Shown here piece after piece: positions 20,882 to 33,563 of a DNA stretch of 64,000 bases. The notes under the pieces are model-generated. The model was not told where the DNA came from. It ran no database searches and saw nothing but the letters and a program-made list of their open reading frames with translations. How positions within the stretch are numbered: position 1 is the first letter of the stretch; every line of letters begins with the position of its first letter. The translations under genes and the position numbers were made by a program. The stretch is from Camillea tinctor. Lineage: Eukaryota; Ascomycota; Sordariomycetes; Xylariales; Xylariaceae. The stretch lies in NCBI GenBank assembly GCA_022578605.1, contig MU394162.1:19018-83017 (forward strand). The letters are read 5' to 3'.

Positions 20882-22453
20882 ATGGGAAAGTCTGACACCA
20901 ACCATGAACACGCCGAAGACATGGAGATAGAGGCGATTGAACAGCAGAAGCAGCAGCAAGAGCTGGTCGAGACGTATGTGCCCGATACCGAAGAGGAACG
21001 GAAGCTCGTCCGCAAGATCGATTTGTACCTGCTCCCTACGATGTGGTTGATGTATCTTCTCTCCTATATGGACAGGACCAAGTAAGCAGCGACATTCCCC
21101 TCTTTTAAACCAACTTTGCCGAAATTGAGGCTGACGCGAAAATAACAACACAGCATCGGAAATGCCAAAATCGCCGGTATGGAAGAAGACCTCCAATTGG
21201 ACTCGAATAGATACTCTATTTCTTTGATAGTGTTCTTCATTGGTTATGTTCTTTGCGAGGTCCCGTCAAAGTAAGTATAAGTTTTTTTTCTTTCACTCAC
21301 ACCAGGATTTGATATTATCCTGCGTAGGGCGCCATATCGATACTAACAAATTAATAGCATGATTCTTGCTCGGACGAAGCCTTCCATATTCCTATCAACC
21401 ATCATGTCATTATGGGGTATCGTGACAATTGCCATGGCTTGGGTTCCAAACTATCAAGCGCTAGTGGGCCTGCGAGTTGTGGTCGGTATCCTCGAGGCTG
21501 GTTTTGCGCCTGGTATGCTGTTGCTGCTGTCCAGTTGGTACAAGAAGTCGGAACAGAGCAAGCGCTTTGCTGTCTACATCTCTGCCGCGATTCTGTCTGG
21601 AGCCTTTGGTGGCCTCATTGCCGGTGCCATCACTTCTGGTCTGGATGGTGTACATGGTCTTGCCGGCTGGCGATGGCTTTTCATCGTGGAAGGGGCTGCA
21701 ACCACAGGGTGGTCGATTATCGCGGGCTTTATCCTTCCAGACTTCCCTGCCAACACCAAACGACTCACCGAGCGTGAACGCGAACTTGCCATTCAGCGGC
21801 TGTTATCCGAACAGGTTTCAACAAACTCGGAAGACTCGCCCAAGCCAACACACCTGCAAGCCTTGAAGATAGCCTTGACCAATTGGAGAGTGTGGCTCTT
21901 CGTAGTCGGGTATATGGCAGTGGTTGGTTCTTCGACCTTGTCCTATTTTTACCCAACCCTTGTTAACGGTCTCGGATATGATTCTCACCTGGCGCAGTAT
22001 ATGACCATTCCCATCTATATTGCGGCTTTTGTCTGCACCTTGATCACAGGAATTTTCATGGACAAACACCAGCAATGGCGTGGCGTAGTTCTAGGAGCCT
22101 GGATGAGTGTAGCAATGGTCTGCGCAATCATCACCTGCGCAGTGTATGACTTTAAGGCTCGGTATGCACTCTTGGTCATCATGGCTAGTGGGCTCTGGGC
22201 GTCCAACGGCTTATCACTTGCTTACGCTTCGTCCACTCTTGGCTCCATGCCAAACGAGATTCGTGCAATTGCCTTGGCGTTCATTAACGCCATGGGAAAC
22301 CTAGCCCAAATTTACGGCGCCTACCTATTCCCTTCGAGCGACAGCCCTAAATATCTGATGGGTTTTGGAGTTATCAGCGGCCTGTGCTTGACTGGCGTTA
22401 TTTCTTACCTTTCTCTCCATGTTCTTCTTAGGAGATGGCCAGAACGGAGTTAG
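20882..22453 (+). CDS. MFS transporter, Dal5/anion:cation symporter type
   Basis: Exons 20882-21081, 21154-21270 and 21358-22453, 470 residues. An in-frame ATG nine codons upstream (20855) is the alternative start. The acidic, Gln-rich N-terminus (about 45 residues) is cytosolic. TM1 follows with LLPTMWLMYLLSYMDRTNIGNAK, the signature of this family, then EVPSN in TM2 and roughly twelve membrane segments in all, with a central loop near residue 260. Relatives carry allantoate, nicotinate, pantothenate, tartrate and other organic acids, and some sugar acids. Linkage to the SDR and aldolase suggests import of the cluster's substrate. If so, the substrate could be a sugar acid or related anion rather than a neutral polyol; that is inference. 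Confidence 0.88.
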
Positions 22454-23385
22454 TTACGGATACCCAAGAAGTATGAATTTTAGTATAGGATTGCAAGCGT
22501 ATATGCCTTAAGGTGTAAGAGGCAGCGGGCCTGATTGTTTGGTGGGATCTCATGTTACTTTAATCAACTCTTATAGCGGCTGTTTTCAGCCAGGGCTCCT
22601 CTTGGTGGTGAGATCTATATAACTCACCATAGACATAGACTATATATCAAATACATTTGTCTACTTTCCCATCTCTACGTAATATACCTAGTTTTTAATG
22701 ATTATTGATGGGTTTGCCGAACTAGTAACAATTGATAAGTTAGGTACCTAAATAGGCAAGTAGGTTATATATGATATTATAACTTAGAGATTAACAATAT
22801 GTTCTTGACAAATTGCATATAATAGTGTGTTAAGATCAATGTACGGGATGAGTGATTTAACTAAAAGCGATGTATTGATACATACATAATTATATATATG
22901 TACTTGTTAATATGTAAAGAGGTATACGATGAATCCTTCAAATCTAGAGTATAGAATATCACTTACCTAAACACCACACTCGCGATACCTGCTCAATATC
23001 TAATTAAATACTACTATGTACTAGTAAAGGATCACGGAGTTAACCGGTCGTATACTCTAGACACGGAGGAATGCGGCCGCTTCGACCCACTCCGGCCCAG
23101 GGGCACCCCTTCTCTCCTTGCATAGAGCCGTTAACTCCATACGCAGGATCACAACAGGGAAATCTATAACAGAGATAAAGGTAATTCTCACCGGACCTCT
23201 GACTATGTAAATGTCGGTTTAACATAATACTATATAAAAACAAGATAAATATATAAATACTCGTGTGCTACACAAATCCGTGACAATGGACGTTACCTAT
23301 CTCAATGACAAGACCATCACCCCCCTTATCCATACACTTACCCGTCGAGTACCCCTAAGCATAGTTATACAACCCCCCACCCACC
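22454..23385. other. Intergenic, no gene seen
   Basis: AT-rich spacer between the transporter and the reductase. Nothing recognisable. Confidence 0.5.
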
Positions 23386-24586
23386 ATGCCATCACCCGCC
23401 CCTCTAGTCCTCGTCACCGGCGCCAACGGCTACATCGGCGCCCGCACCGTAGCCGCCTTCCTCGCCGCGGGATGGCGCGTCCGAGGCACCGTGCGCTCCC
23501 TCTCCAGCCCAAGCGCGCAGTCCCTATCCGCACACCTCGCCTCCTCCATCGCGGCAGGTGATCTCGAGCTAACCAACGTACCCGACATCACCGCACCTGC
23601 GGCCTTCGACGCCGCCGTGCGGGGCGTGCGGTCCATCGCGCATCTGGCCACGCCAGTCGTGCTCAACGCCGCCGCCGGCGCAGAGACAGACGTGGAGTAC
23701 ATCATGGGCACCGCGGTGCAGGGCACGCTGTCGATCCTCGAGTCGGCGGTGCGGGAGGGAGAGTCACCAGCCAGCGCGGAGGGGCGAGGCGAAGAAGATG
23801 GGGGAACAGGCATCAGGAGCTTCGTCCTCATGTCCAGCATCGCGGCGATCCGGTCCTTCGCGCACGGCGGCGTCTTCACAGAGGCAGACTGGAACACCGA
23901 GGCCGAGGAGGCAGTCCGCGAGCTCGGCCCCGCTGCCCCCGTGGTCACCGTGTACACCGCGAGCAAAGTCGCCGCCGAGCGCGCGTTCTGGGATTTCGTG
24001 GAGAGGCGGGACCCTGGGTTTAGCGCTACGGCGCTGCATCCCGTGTACGTATATTTCCATCCCCTATTCCCCCCCCCCCCCTCCCCTCTCTCCCTTTTCC
24101 CTCAAGTACCACTGCTAACACGCCCCCAGCTGGACCGCCGGTCCCCCCCTCTTCCCACCCCCCACCTCCTCGCAAATCCCCGCCACAACGCGCTTCATCC
24201 ACTCCCTCCTCTCCGGGTGCGCCCCTCCCCCGGGCCCCGCCGGGTACGGGTACCACGTCGACGTGCGCGACGTGGCGCGGGTTATCTTCTGGGCGGCGAC
24301 GCACGCGGAGACCGCGCACGGGCAGCGCTACATTCTCGGTGGCGGGGAGGGATGCTACGGGACGCCGGCGACGGCGGCGGCGGTGCTGCGGGGGGCGTAT
24401 CCGGAGCGGCGGGGGACGATCTGGTTGGAGGGGGGCTGCGTGGAGAAGTCCGAGTGGGGGCGCGTGCCGCCGGAGGAGGAGACGCGGATTGTGGGAGACA
24501 AGGCGGTGCGGGCGACGGGGCAGGGGTGGATAGGGTACGAGGCGATGGTGTTGGATGCGGCGAGGGTGTTTGAGGTTTTGCTGTGA
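23386..24586 (+). CDS. NAD(P)-dependent reductase, dihydroflavonol-reductase-like
   Basis: Exons 23386-24044 and 24130-24586, 371 residues; the ATG lies in an ACC-ATG context. LVLVTGANGYIGA at residues 7-19 is the dinucleotide motif of extended SDRs. IAHLATPVV and LMSSIAAIRS follow, and VYTASK supplies the Tyr-x-x-x-Lys pair. The second exon continues WTAGPPLFPPP, then YHVDVRDVARVIFWAA, as in the DFR/methylglyoxal-reductase group. The intron is C/T-rich. The gene is notably GC-rich. It is probably a cytosolic carbonyl or aldehyde reductase; the substrate is unknown. It sits next to the catabolic cluster but nothing ties it functionally. Confidence 0.85.
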
Positions 24587-24858
24587 TGGTGGGGATGGTG
24601 ATGGTTGGTGAATGTTGTTAGCTTTTATAGTATTCGAAGGGCTTTCCCCCGGACCTTGAGGACGCGCAATGATAATTACGGACTACAGTATATGAGATAT
24701 TCAGTCAAGTTTGATCTTAATTCATGACTAGCCGTATAGCTTGAATCTAAAACAATATAATAGTATGCATATGATCTGGTCCCCTAATCCTAACCTAAGC
24801 ATGCACAAATGCATGAAGCGATAACCAAAACGCCGCGATGGTGCCCATGAAAAATACC
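24587..24858. other. Convergent 3' ends, no gene
   Basis: A short AT-rich gap between the reductase (plus) and the PHAF1-like gene (minus); nothing seen. Confidence 0.5.
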
Positions 24859-26497
24859 TTAATACACTGTGATGGCACTCACATAGCCATTCTTCAGCAC
24901 CTCGAAAACAAGACCTGGGAATCCATAGAGGGTAGTGGTCGAATCTTCGCTCCCGTCTAATTTCTTTGCCGCCATACCTCCACTACTATCCTCCCAACCG
25001 CCCAAAAATTCGCAGCTGCTTCCAGGACTATCTCCCCATCCGCGATTAAGAACCATTCCTCGCTGTCGTCTCCTAGCATCCTCTTGTGATGCATATGTAC
25101 TCTTCCACTCATCGCGCAAACGCTCCTCCATCTCATCAAATAGTGTCTCTGAGTCGATGACGGGGTCTGGGCCCAGATACGCAATCTCCCAGCGGCAGCG
25201 GCGATGCCGGTTGAATGGATATGAGCCGGGTACGTTAGAATGAAGAACTAACTTGGTGGCGACCAATCTATCAGGGCTACTATTTTTCAGTGGGTTTCCC
25301 CCTGCAGCATGGTCTCCGTTCGCATTTATCTGGCTTGGCGGCGTACGTGAGGGGGGTTGTGGGGGTGATACTAGGATATCGAACCCCAAGTAAAAATAGT
25401 TGTAGAAGCATTCTCCGGTAACATTGCCAATAAAATCGTCCTCGATAACTTCGTCTTCAGAATCATCTGATCCCGTGTGCGCCGAGGACTGGTCCGTATC
25501 GGTAAGATCATCCGGGCGCCTGTAGTCGCCACCGATTGATCTCGACCTGCTATGGCTCGCTGTCCGTGTCTTGTGGATGTACATCCTCTGGTCGTTTTTA
25601 CGATATATTGCGTCTGGAGGACCCAACTCGGCTACCAGTTCTTGGGGCGTGGTTTCTCCAAGATTGATCCATGTCGAGGCGTTTGTCCATTTCTTGAACA
25701 ACTGTAGCCGACCACCTCCATGTATCTTTACTAAAGATACTTCATCAGGGACGATCTCCTTGCTCTTGCTGAATAAGAAAGACGACTTGACGCTCGGAAG
25801 AACCTCTGTCCATAATGTTTCTCGTGCATGAGTCCACGACTTCCCGCTGAAGACGGCAACAGAAGAGGCAATCTGGCTAGCGGATGAAGATAAGAGAGAC
25901 ACCACGTCCTTATCTGGGGAGTAGGCTGAGGCGGGCAGAGGGAAACTGAAGGCCACGCCGGGGTATGAGAGGATATATGTGCCAACACCGTTCGTACTGT
26001 CCTGATCCGGGGGTATATACTCTCCGGCATAGGTAGGTCCGAACAGCCTGTGATAAACATTCTTAAATGCTGGACCAACAGCCGCTTCGCCACCAGCCCG
26101 AGGAGAGCCTAATATCCCTTGAGAGCTCGCGGGCTTGGATATGTCCTTGTCTTGGTAGGTAATGCGATTCTTGGTAAAGTCGATGATCTCGATAAGGCGG
26201 AGGCGTTGTTCGGGGCCATCGAAACGTAGCCTAATACCGTTGGCAGGCAGGGTAAGGACTATTGGTTCGGTAACAGGCTGATCGGGGGAATAAACAAGGT
26301 CAAGTTTGAGAAAGCGCTGGGGTTCGGCCTTAAGCCTCGTTAGGATATCATGCAGAGATGCGCCGAGCACTGCGAGAATAATAGTTAGTAAGCAAAGACC
26401 TAGGTGATGGGTTTAAGTTCTAGAGGTTGGTGGTGAAGACAATACCGATGAATCCAAGGCCGACGTTCGGGTGTAGAGTGGCGGAGAAGAGAGACAT
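24859..26497 (-). CDS. UPF0183/PHAF1 (C16orf70) family protein
   Basis: Exons 26497-26446 and 26369-24859, 520 residues. Exon 1 encodes MSLFSATLHPNVGLGFI and joins VLGASLHDILTRLK. Family hallmarks are HPNVGLGFIVLGASLHDIL, LTLPANGIRLRFDG (about residues 60-73), YPGVAFSFPLP, the ELGPPDAIYRK block and FYNYFYLGFDIL. The end, PGLVFEVLKNGYVSAITVY, is typical. A Ser/Asp-rich insert lies between the last two blocks. The animal protein PHAF1 binds phosphoinositides on autophagosomal membranes with BCAS3; the fungal role is inferred from homology only. The 76-nt intron is in the usual place near the start. Confidence 0.88.
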
Positions 26498-28154
26498 GGC
26501 GTAAAGGGTAAAGGGAATGGGGCGGATTTCGGGAGATGGTTCTACGGTTCTACGGTTCTACTCTAAGCGCAGGCCGAAGAGATGTGATGGGTCAACCAAG
26601 GTTGGTTGGATCCATGAAGGAGAAGAAAGCAGAAGTTGATTAGTAGGGGCTAGGAAAGAGAAGAAGAAGAAGAAAAGGAGGAGAAGGAGGGGAATATTTG
26701 ATGTCAAGTCTCTAGGTTAGCTAAGTTACTCTGATTAGCCAGAAAGGCTATTGTTGTTCAGAGATGAATTGGTGTAAGGAGGGAGAGTAAAAGGGTTGAA
26801 GTTGGTTGATTGATTACAAGAGAGGTCACCTGGAACGTGGGGCTGGCATCGCAACTGAGCTGGCTGGACCAGCTGCGAACGTCATTTGACTAGGGGCTAG
26901 ATAGGCACATGTCGGATAACTTATAGGTACCTACACTCCACAGATTGCGGAGTAGGTACCTATGTACTATGATGTAGGTTACTTACATAGATTAAGTACA
27001 TATGTATATACCTACATACATACTTACACTAGGTAGATACCCCAATACCATATTGCTCTACTTTTAATGTACCAAGTAGCTTTGAAGTATTAAATAGTGC
27101 TTCTCGTAGAAAATAAATAAGTAAAATATACATAACCTTTTTAAGCAATATACAATTATTAAATGAAGCCATATATATACTTAGCTACACAATTTACAGC
27201 ACTCTGTATGGTGCCTTACAATAAGTATTTGATCATTTCATACACTACTGTGTACATAAGATCAGTACAATGCAGAGCTGAACTTGTTGCACCCACTTAA
27301 CAGGAAGAGGGGGGGACATCGATAATGATGATTGGTCTAAAATATACCTAGGTACCTGGTAGGTAGAGCAGGAGACTTCCAACTTAATGGAGGTCTTGCA
27401 TTGATGGCAATAAAGGTGCTTGAAAACTAAGAGTTAATCATAAATAAATACCTACATAGTAGGTACCTACCTATGTACTATGTATACATAGATTTTTTCA
27501 GCTTTTTTTTTTTTCAGAGAAAAAAAAAGTTTGTAATATTTTATACTTTGTACCTAGGTACACATGAATGTTCAGTAATATAGAGTACCGCTAGGTACTT
27601 AATCCATATAGTAATGTACATATGTACATGCAGCCAGGCTGCCTAAAGCAGGTACAACTCTGTGGTAAGTTACCACCGTTGCAGTTGCCAGGTCAACCCA
27701 TAGCTCCTTCTGTTGTGGTCTTTGGTGGGTCAATTACCAAAAACAGACATAAACAGCACAAATTTGATTTGACAAGTGGAACAGTGCACTAAGTCACGCG
27801 TCTGTAACTTCACAAATTTCCTTATTCCATATGCATTTCCCCTCCAAACCCTTCCCCCCATGCAATCGGTACTTGTGGTACAGAAGTTAGACCATGTTTG
27901 AAATTGGTTCCTTTTTCTACAACTAACTTTTTTCATCATCGCCGTGCCATGACCTTTAATTGACGTGACGTCTATTTCACTGTCTCTCTATCATATGTTC
28001 ATTTTTTCCCTTTCCTTTCATCGCCGATCCTGTTACCCGTAAACATTATTCCCCCCACCACACCGCACCGTACAATCAGTAACATCATACAATCAATAAC
28101 AATACCAATAACCAATAACACCTGCGCCGACAATCAATCAAAGCTATCTACACC
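26498..28154. other. Intergenic, dense in TAGGTACCTA-type motifs
   Basis: A 1.66-kb gap between divergent genes (PHAF1-like and kinesin-5). It has clusters of short palindromes of the form TAGGTACCTA at about 26925-27030 and 27345-27610, and an A/T hairpin near 27501-27530. The CAA/AAT-rich stretch at 28070-28140 is probably the kinesin 5' leader. No gene seen. Confidence 0.5.
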
Positions 28155-31100
28155 ATGCAGGGCCGCTCTCTCAGGGGCGATAAGCCCTCAGGGTCTTCCA
28201 GAGCCACGGCGGCCTCAGCGGCACGGAATAGTGCCGCAACACGTTCTGGTATCCGACCGCCCGCCTCGAGAACACCATCCCTCAGACACCAAGTCGCCAC
28301 CCACAATGCTGCAGTCGCCGCTAGAATCGATCGTACTGCTGCTCCGTCCCCGGCCGAGTCTATGATGTCCACTGCCACTAGTGGAACTAAGCGCAAGGAA
28401 CGCGAGTTTGAGGTCCCGGGATTTGAAGAGACAAATATCACTGTTGTCGTTCGATGCCGTGCACGCAATGAAAGAGAAGTCAAAGAAAACAGCGCAGTTG
28501 TTGTACGCGCCGATGCTACTAAGGGCAAGCTAGTCGAACTTTCCATGGGGCCCAATGCCTTAGGTGACAAGACGTACAACTTTGATCGTGTCTTCTCTCC
28601 GGCTGCCGACCAAAGCATGGTCTATGAGGATGTTGTTCGGCCCATAATTGAAGACGTAAGCACGTCTGCACGCATCAACCTTTTGAGCAGAGCTAATCCG
28701 TCTTATAGATGCTTGCAGGGCTTAACTGCACTATATTTGCTTATGGACAGACGGGCACTGGTAAGACATATACCATGTCTGGAGACATGAACACCAACAG
28801 TGGCCTCTTGCCGGAGGGGGCCGGAATTATACCCCGAGTATTGTATTCACTTTTCAACAAGTTAGACGGGGATGGATCAGAAAACACTGTGAAGTGCTCC
28901 TTCATCGAATTGTACAATGAGGAGCTGCGGGACTTGATCGCGCGCGAGGAGAATACTAAGCTAAAGATATACGACGATACCTCTCGCAAGGGCCATGCTA
29001 CAACCATTGTCCAGGGCATGGAAGAGTCGCATATTACATCTGCTGTCCAGGGCATCAAACTGCTACAGAGTGGCAGTCAGAAGCGGCAAGTGGCTTCGAC
29101 CAAATGCAATGACCTTAGCAGTCGTAGTCATACTGTCTTCACTATTACTACCTATATCAAGAAAACCGGGGAGGACGGCGAAGATTGCATTAGTATCGGG
29201 AAGCTAAACCTAGTTGATCTTGCTGGAAGCGAGAATATTCAGCGGTCAGGTGCAGAAAACAAACGTGCTGCCGAGGCAGGTCTTATCAACAAGAGCTTGC
29301 TTACCTTAGGTCGAGTTATCAATGCCCTTGTTGATCATAGCCCACACATTCCCTACCGCGAGTCCAAACTTACCCGCTTACTCCAAGATTCTCTCGGAGG
29401 CCGCACCAAGACCTGCATCATTGCAACCATATCTCCATCTAGGGTTAATCTTGAAGAAACCATCTCAACATTGGATTACGCATTCCGAGCCAAGAACATT
29501 CGCAACAAACCTCAGCTGAACCAGTTGATCGATAAGAAGACACTGTTGCGAGAGTTTACTCACGAGATCGAACGTTTGAAGAGTGACTTGATCGCCACGC
29601 GACAGAGAAACGGCGTCTATCTATCCAACGAAGCTTACGAAGAATTGACGGTCGAGAGCGAATCGCGACGGATCCAGAACGAGGAGCAGTCTGCCAAGAT
29701 CGAAACCGTCGAGGCCAATCTACGAAACAAGGTCCAGGAACTCTTTACCCTGACTACAAATTTTATGGGATTGAAAAAGGACCACGAATCCTTGAAGTCT
29801 CAGTTTGATGACACCAAAGGTATCCTTGAGAAGACCGACGTTTTATTGCGCAAAACCCGCAAGCTTCTAGCTGAGGAAACTCATGTTCGTGAAGCACATC
29901 AGAAGACCGAAGAACAGATGCACGCTATTGGCGGCGAACTGATAAGCACGCTTAACAAGACAGTCAGTCACATCGGAGGCCTGCACGCGAAGAACAGGCG
30001 AAAGTCAGATCTGCAGCTCTTGAATCGGGGCAACTGGACAATGGCCCAAATGGAGGTCTCTGACGTCACCAACTTAGTCGAGAGTCGTGTAGAGGCATTC
30101 TGCAGTGACCAGCAGCAAGTAATGTCTAGCATTTCAGAACGCATGCAGTCATTCGTCCAGGACGAATTACAGGAGCTTGAGGCAACACAATTACTTTTAG
30201 ACCAGAACCTCGAACTATTCGCTCAGTCTAAGAAGGAGTTGATGGAGCAGAAGCAGATATCCAAAGAGGAGATGGATGAGACGCTTGAGGGCATTAAAGA
30301 GCTTCGAGATAACGTCAAGGAAAGGGTCGGCCACAGTCTTCAGGCTATTGCGACCGCTGCCGAGAAGATCTCTCAAGATGTTCTCACTGAACTAAATACC
30401 CTCAACAACCAAGCCCATACATCATACGCATCCCTGGGCCAAGAGTGCAAGGCGATTTTTGAGGCCTTGCTTAACCATCTTGCATCCCAACGACAAGAGT
30501 CCGATGAACTCAGAGGACAACTCCAAAACGCCAGCGAGGAGTTTGTTCAGTCAAATGTTTCTATGGCGGCACAAGTGCAACAGATTATCCGTGAAGAAAG
30601 GGAACGGTCTGCTGAAGAACGCCGTAATATGTTGGCTAAAATTACTACCTTGATCAATTCCCAGGCCGATGTTCAAGAGTCGCGCTTGACTGCTAAGGCT
30701 GCTACCATCCAGCAGAACGTTCAGGATAACAACGCTGCATTCGAAGGTCACTTGGCCGAGTATGCTCAAGGAATGGACGGCTGGGACGAGAAGGAAGACC
30801 AATTTATTGATGAGATGGTCAATTCCCGCGAGGCTTTGAAGACTAAGTTGCAGGATGACTGGACGGTATGTTCGCTAGTTTTCCTTTGGACTTTTCAAGT
30901 ACTGACTATGCTACAGACCGCAAGCAACCACAACGCATCTATCCAGGGAACTACCAAGTCTGTTCACGCAGAAACCGTGCGGGTTGTCGATGAACAGATG
31001 AAGGACCTCGATGAGCAGATGACGTCGCTGGATGATTTTGTTACCCGGGCCAGATCACAAAATGCCCAGCACCACGACCAAAACGCGGTTTCTCTAGCAA

Positions 31101-31813
31101 GTCTCTCCAGCACGGTCGAAGAATCATATGGAAGAATCGGCGATCACTTCAAGACGACATGCTCTCGTGTGGAAAAACTGGGCGCAGAAATGGATACGGA
31201 TATCCAGACTACCCAGGACGCCTTAGAGCCTCTGTCAGAGAAGGTGTGCCAGCCACTTGCCAATCTTCGACAAGATATATCCAACACGGCATTGCAAGAA
31301 TACACGCCGACGGGCGAGACACCGCAGAAGATGACGTATCAATACCCCACTGAGCTTCCTCGTACCGAAGCGCGTGAGGCACTCATCGCGCAACTGAACG
31401 GCGAGCCCTCGCCTTGCAAGGCGCCTACGGTGTACGCGGATGGAGATAAAGCGCAGGAACAGAATAGGTCTCCATCTAGAGCCTTCTCATCAGACCACAC
31501 TCTCCCGCTCTCGGATCGAATGTCGATGAATCTCCGTGAGGTACATCCCAATATCAACAATGCTGGCTCATTCAACTTGGACACACGCACTAACTCCACG
31601 ATCCACGAGTTCAGCACCGGAATGGGAGCAAGCGCAGATGTAGCCGAAGATCACACGATGCCGCTGTCTAAGAGAAGTCGGCTTGGACGGCCCAGGGCTG
31701 CGAAAGCAGAGGGTCGGGAGAATGAACCTCTTCTGACTTCAGCTGTGTCGGGGAGCGGGACCGATATCTTCTCGCAAAGCACTTCTAGGAGAAAGAGCCC
31801 ACGACTCAACTGA
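28155..31813 (+). CDS. bimC: Kinesin-5 mitotic motor (BimC/Cut7/Cin8 family)
   Basis: Exons 28155-28655, 28709-30865 and 30917-31813, 1184 residues. The motor domain follows a basic Ser/Ala/Arg-rich N-terminus: NITVVVRCRARNERE near 98, P-loop GQTGTGKT at 180-187, switch I LSSRSH near 303-308 and switch II LVDLAGSE at 335-342. The neck and long coiled coil run to about 900. The tail has the BimC box, TGETPQKMTYQYP followed by ELPRT, at about 1015-1037, the site phosphorylated by Cdk1 in relatives. Kinesin-5 forms bipolar tetramers that slide spindle microtubules apart. The third exon joins through a 51-nt intron (GTATGT, branch TACTGAC, CTACAG) that contains no stop and keeps frame if retained. 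Confidence 0.95.
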
Positions 31814-31878
31814 AGGATGGGAACAGCACAAGCACGTTATATGTGCATAATGGACAGGGATATGGACTTGTATGAGAT

Positions 31879-32114
31879 GGCGTTCAGGAGAGGAAAGCTA
31901 TGCTATAGGGTCATTCTGGCCTCTAAGCTTTTCTTCAGTTGGCATTAGGAGGGTAATTGCAATGGCGAAACGGAGTTGAGGGGACGGCCTTCAGGAGAAG
32001 AAAGCTATGCTATAGAGCCATTCTGGTCACTAAGCTTTTCTCAAGTTGGCATGGAGGTTGACTGGTTCATGGTCATAATGGGTAATTGTAATGGCGAAAT
32101 GGAGTTGAGGAGAC
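31879..32114. repeat. Imperfect tandem duplication in the kinesin 3' flank
   Basis: Copy 1 is 31879-31985 and copy 2 is 31986-32114. Both contain AAAGCTATGCTATAG, CTAAGCTTTTCT, AGTTGGCAT, GGGTAATTG and GGAGTTGAGG in the same order. Copy 2 has about 22 extra bases in the middle. The duplication is old enough to have diverged at many positions. Confidence 0.85.
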
Positions 32115-33518
32115 GGCAGTGCATTCGTTTCTTTCTACGTCAGTAAGAAAGAAGGATGGAAGTGTTTGAGGTGGGCTTGTGAGAACATCCCCCCTTTACG
32201 ATACGCTTCTGCGATTTTCTTTTGTCTAAGTACATACATGCATGCAGGCTTAGCCAGTATGCTAGATACCCCTGGAGTTTTCAGGTCGGTTGTGCTCTTG
32301 GAAGGGGAAAAGGGAGTAAGGGAGATTCTACGTAGAAAATGCTAAAAAAAAAAAAAACTTGTTATGGTATTACAATTTTTGTTCTTATATCTTGATTGTC
32401 TACCTAGTAGATAAATATCACATGAAGGAAGAAAGATGAAAAGAGGCGAAATGAGGAATAGAAGGGGGAGGAAGAGGGGGGGAGAAGAAAGGGGAAGCAA
32501 AAAAGGGGAAGGGAGAAGATTGTTTCTTCTCGCTAGGTTGGGTCCTTTTGCGTGGCCTCGCATGAGAACACGCCTATGGTTTAACCTAACCTAGATGATT
32601 CAGGAGAGGCAGGCGTACCTTCAGGTAATATAAGGTACCTACTTCTAATACCTACAGTGCACCTAGGCACATATACATAGCTACATGCATTGATGTAGAA
32701 GAGTAAGCCAACCAAAAGCTGTGTTACCGGTAGATTGAGGGCAAATTGAGGGCAGATAGCGGTAGTGGTTACCTAGCCTGAGCAAAAGGTACCCAATCAC
32801 CTATACTACCTACATTGGTAGGTAGGTAAACATAAGATCATCAGCAGTACGTAACTCCCATAAATGGCTGCTGCACTTCTACTTAAATGTAAAAAGAAGG
32901 AAAGAACGTTTGAGAATGTTTGCTGCCACCCAAGAAACAGCCTAACCTTAGCTATGTAGCTTAACTTTCTTAGATGTGTTTTTGACTTACATTATAGTTT
33001 TAGGTTAGGTTAGATTTCCTTGCTGTTTCTTCCATTCTCTTCCCTCTTGTTCATTTTCTTCTTCTCCTTCTACATCTTTTTTTTCTTTCTTTTACCTACT
33101 GCATCGACTTCATATTCCCTACAAATTTACTCCCTCTCTCTATATCTCCTGTTTTCTTCCACATACAAATAATACACACACCCACCACACACACACACTC
33201 TCTCTCTCTTTCTGCCCAGGTCTTAACAAAGGTTTTGATTTTGATCTTACCTACGATATAGCTTGGTCTAATAAGATACTGCTGAACTCGTAGGTTGGTA
33301 CCGGTACGTACCTTAGAGAGCTCTACAAGTTCAACGGTATATTTACAAGGTACATATATTTTCTTCTCCCGGCTGCTCCCAAACCTGCCCAGGCAACGTA
33401 CGCACGCATCTTACCTTGTGCAAATGAAAAAACTTTTTAAATAAATTTTTTTCTTGCACTTTCATATCATCCTTCCAAGGTACCTTAGTCAAAATCATCT
33501 CTGCTAGATTTAATTCTT

Positions 33519-33563
<45 letters not shown>

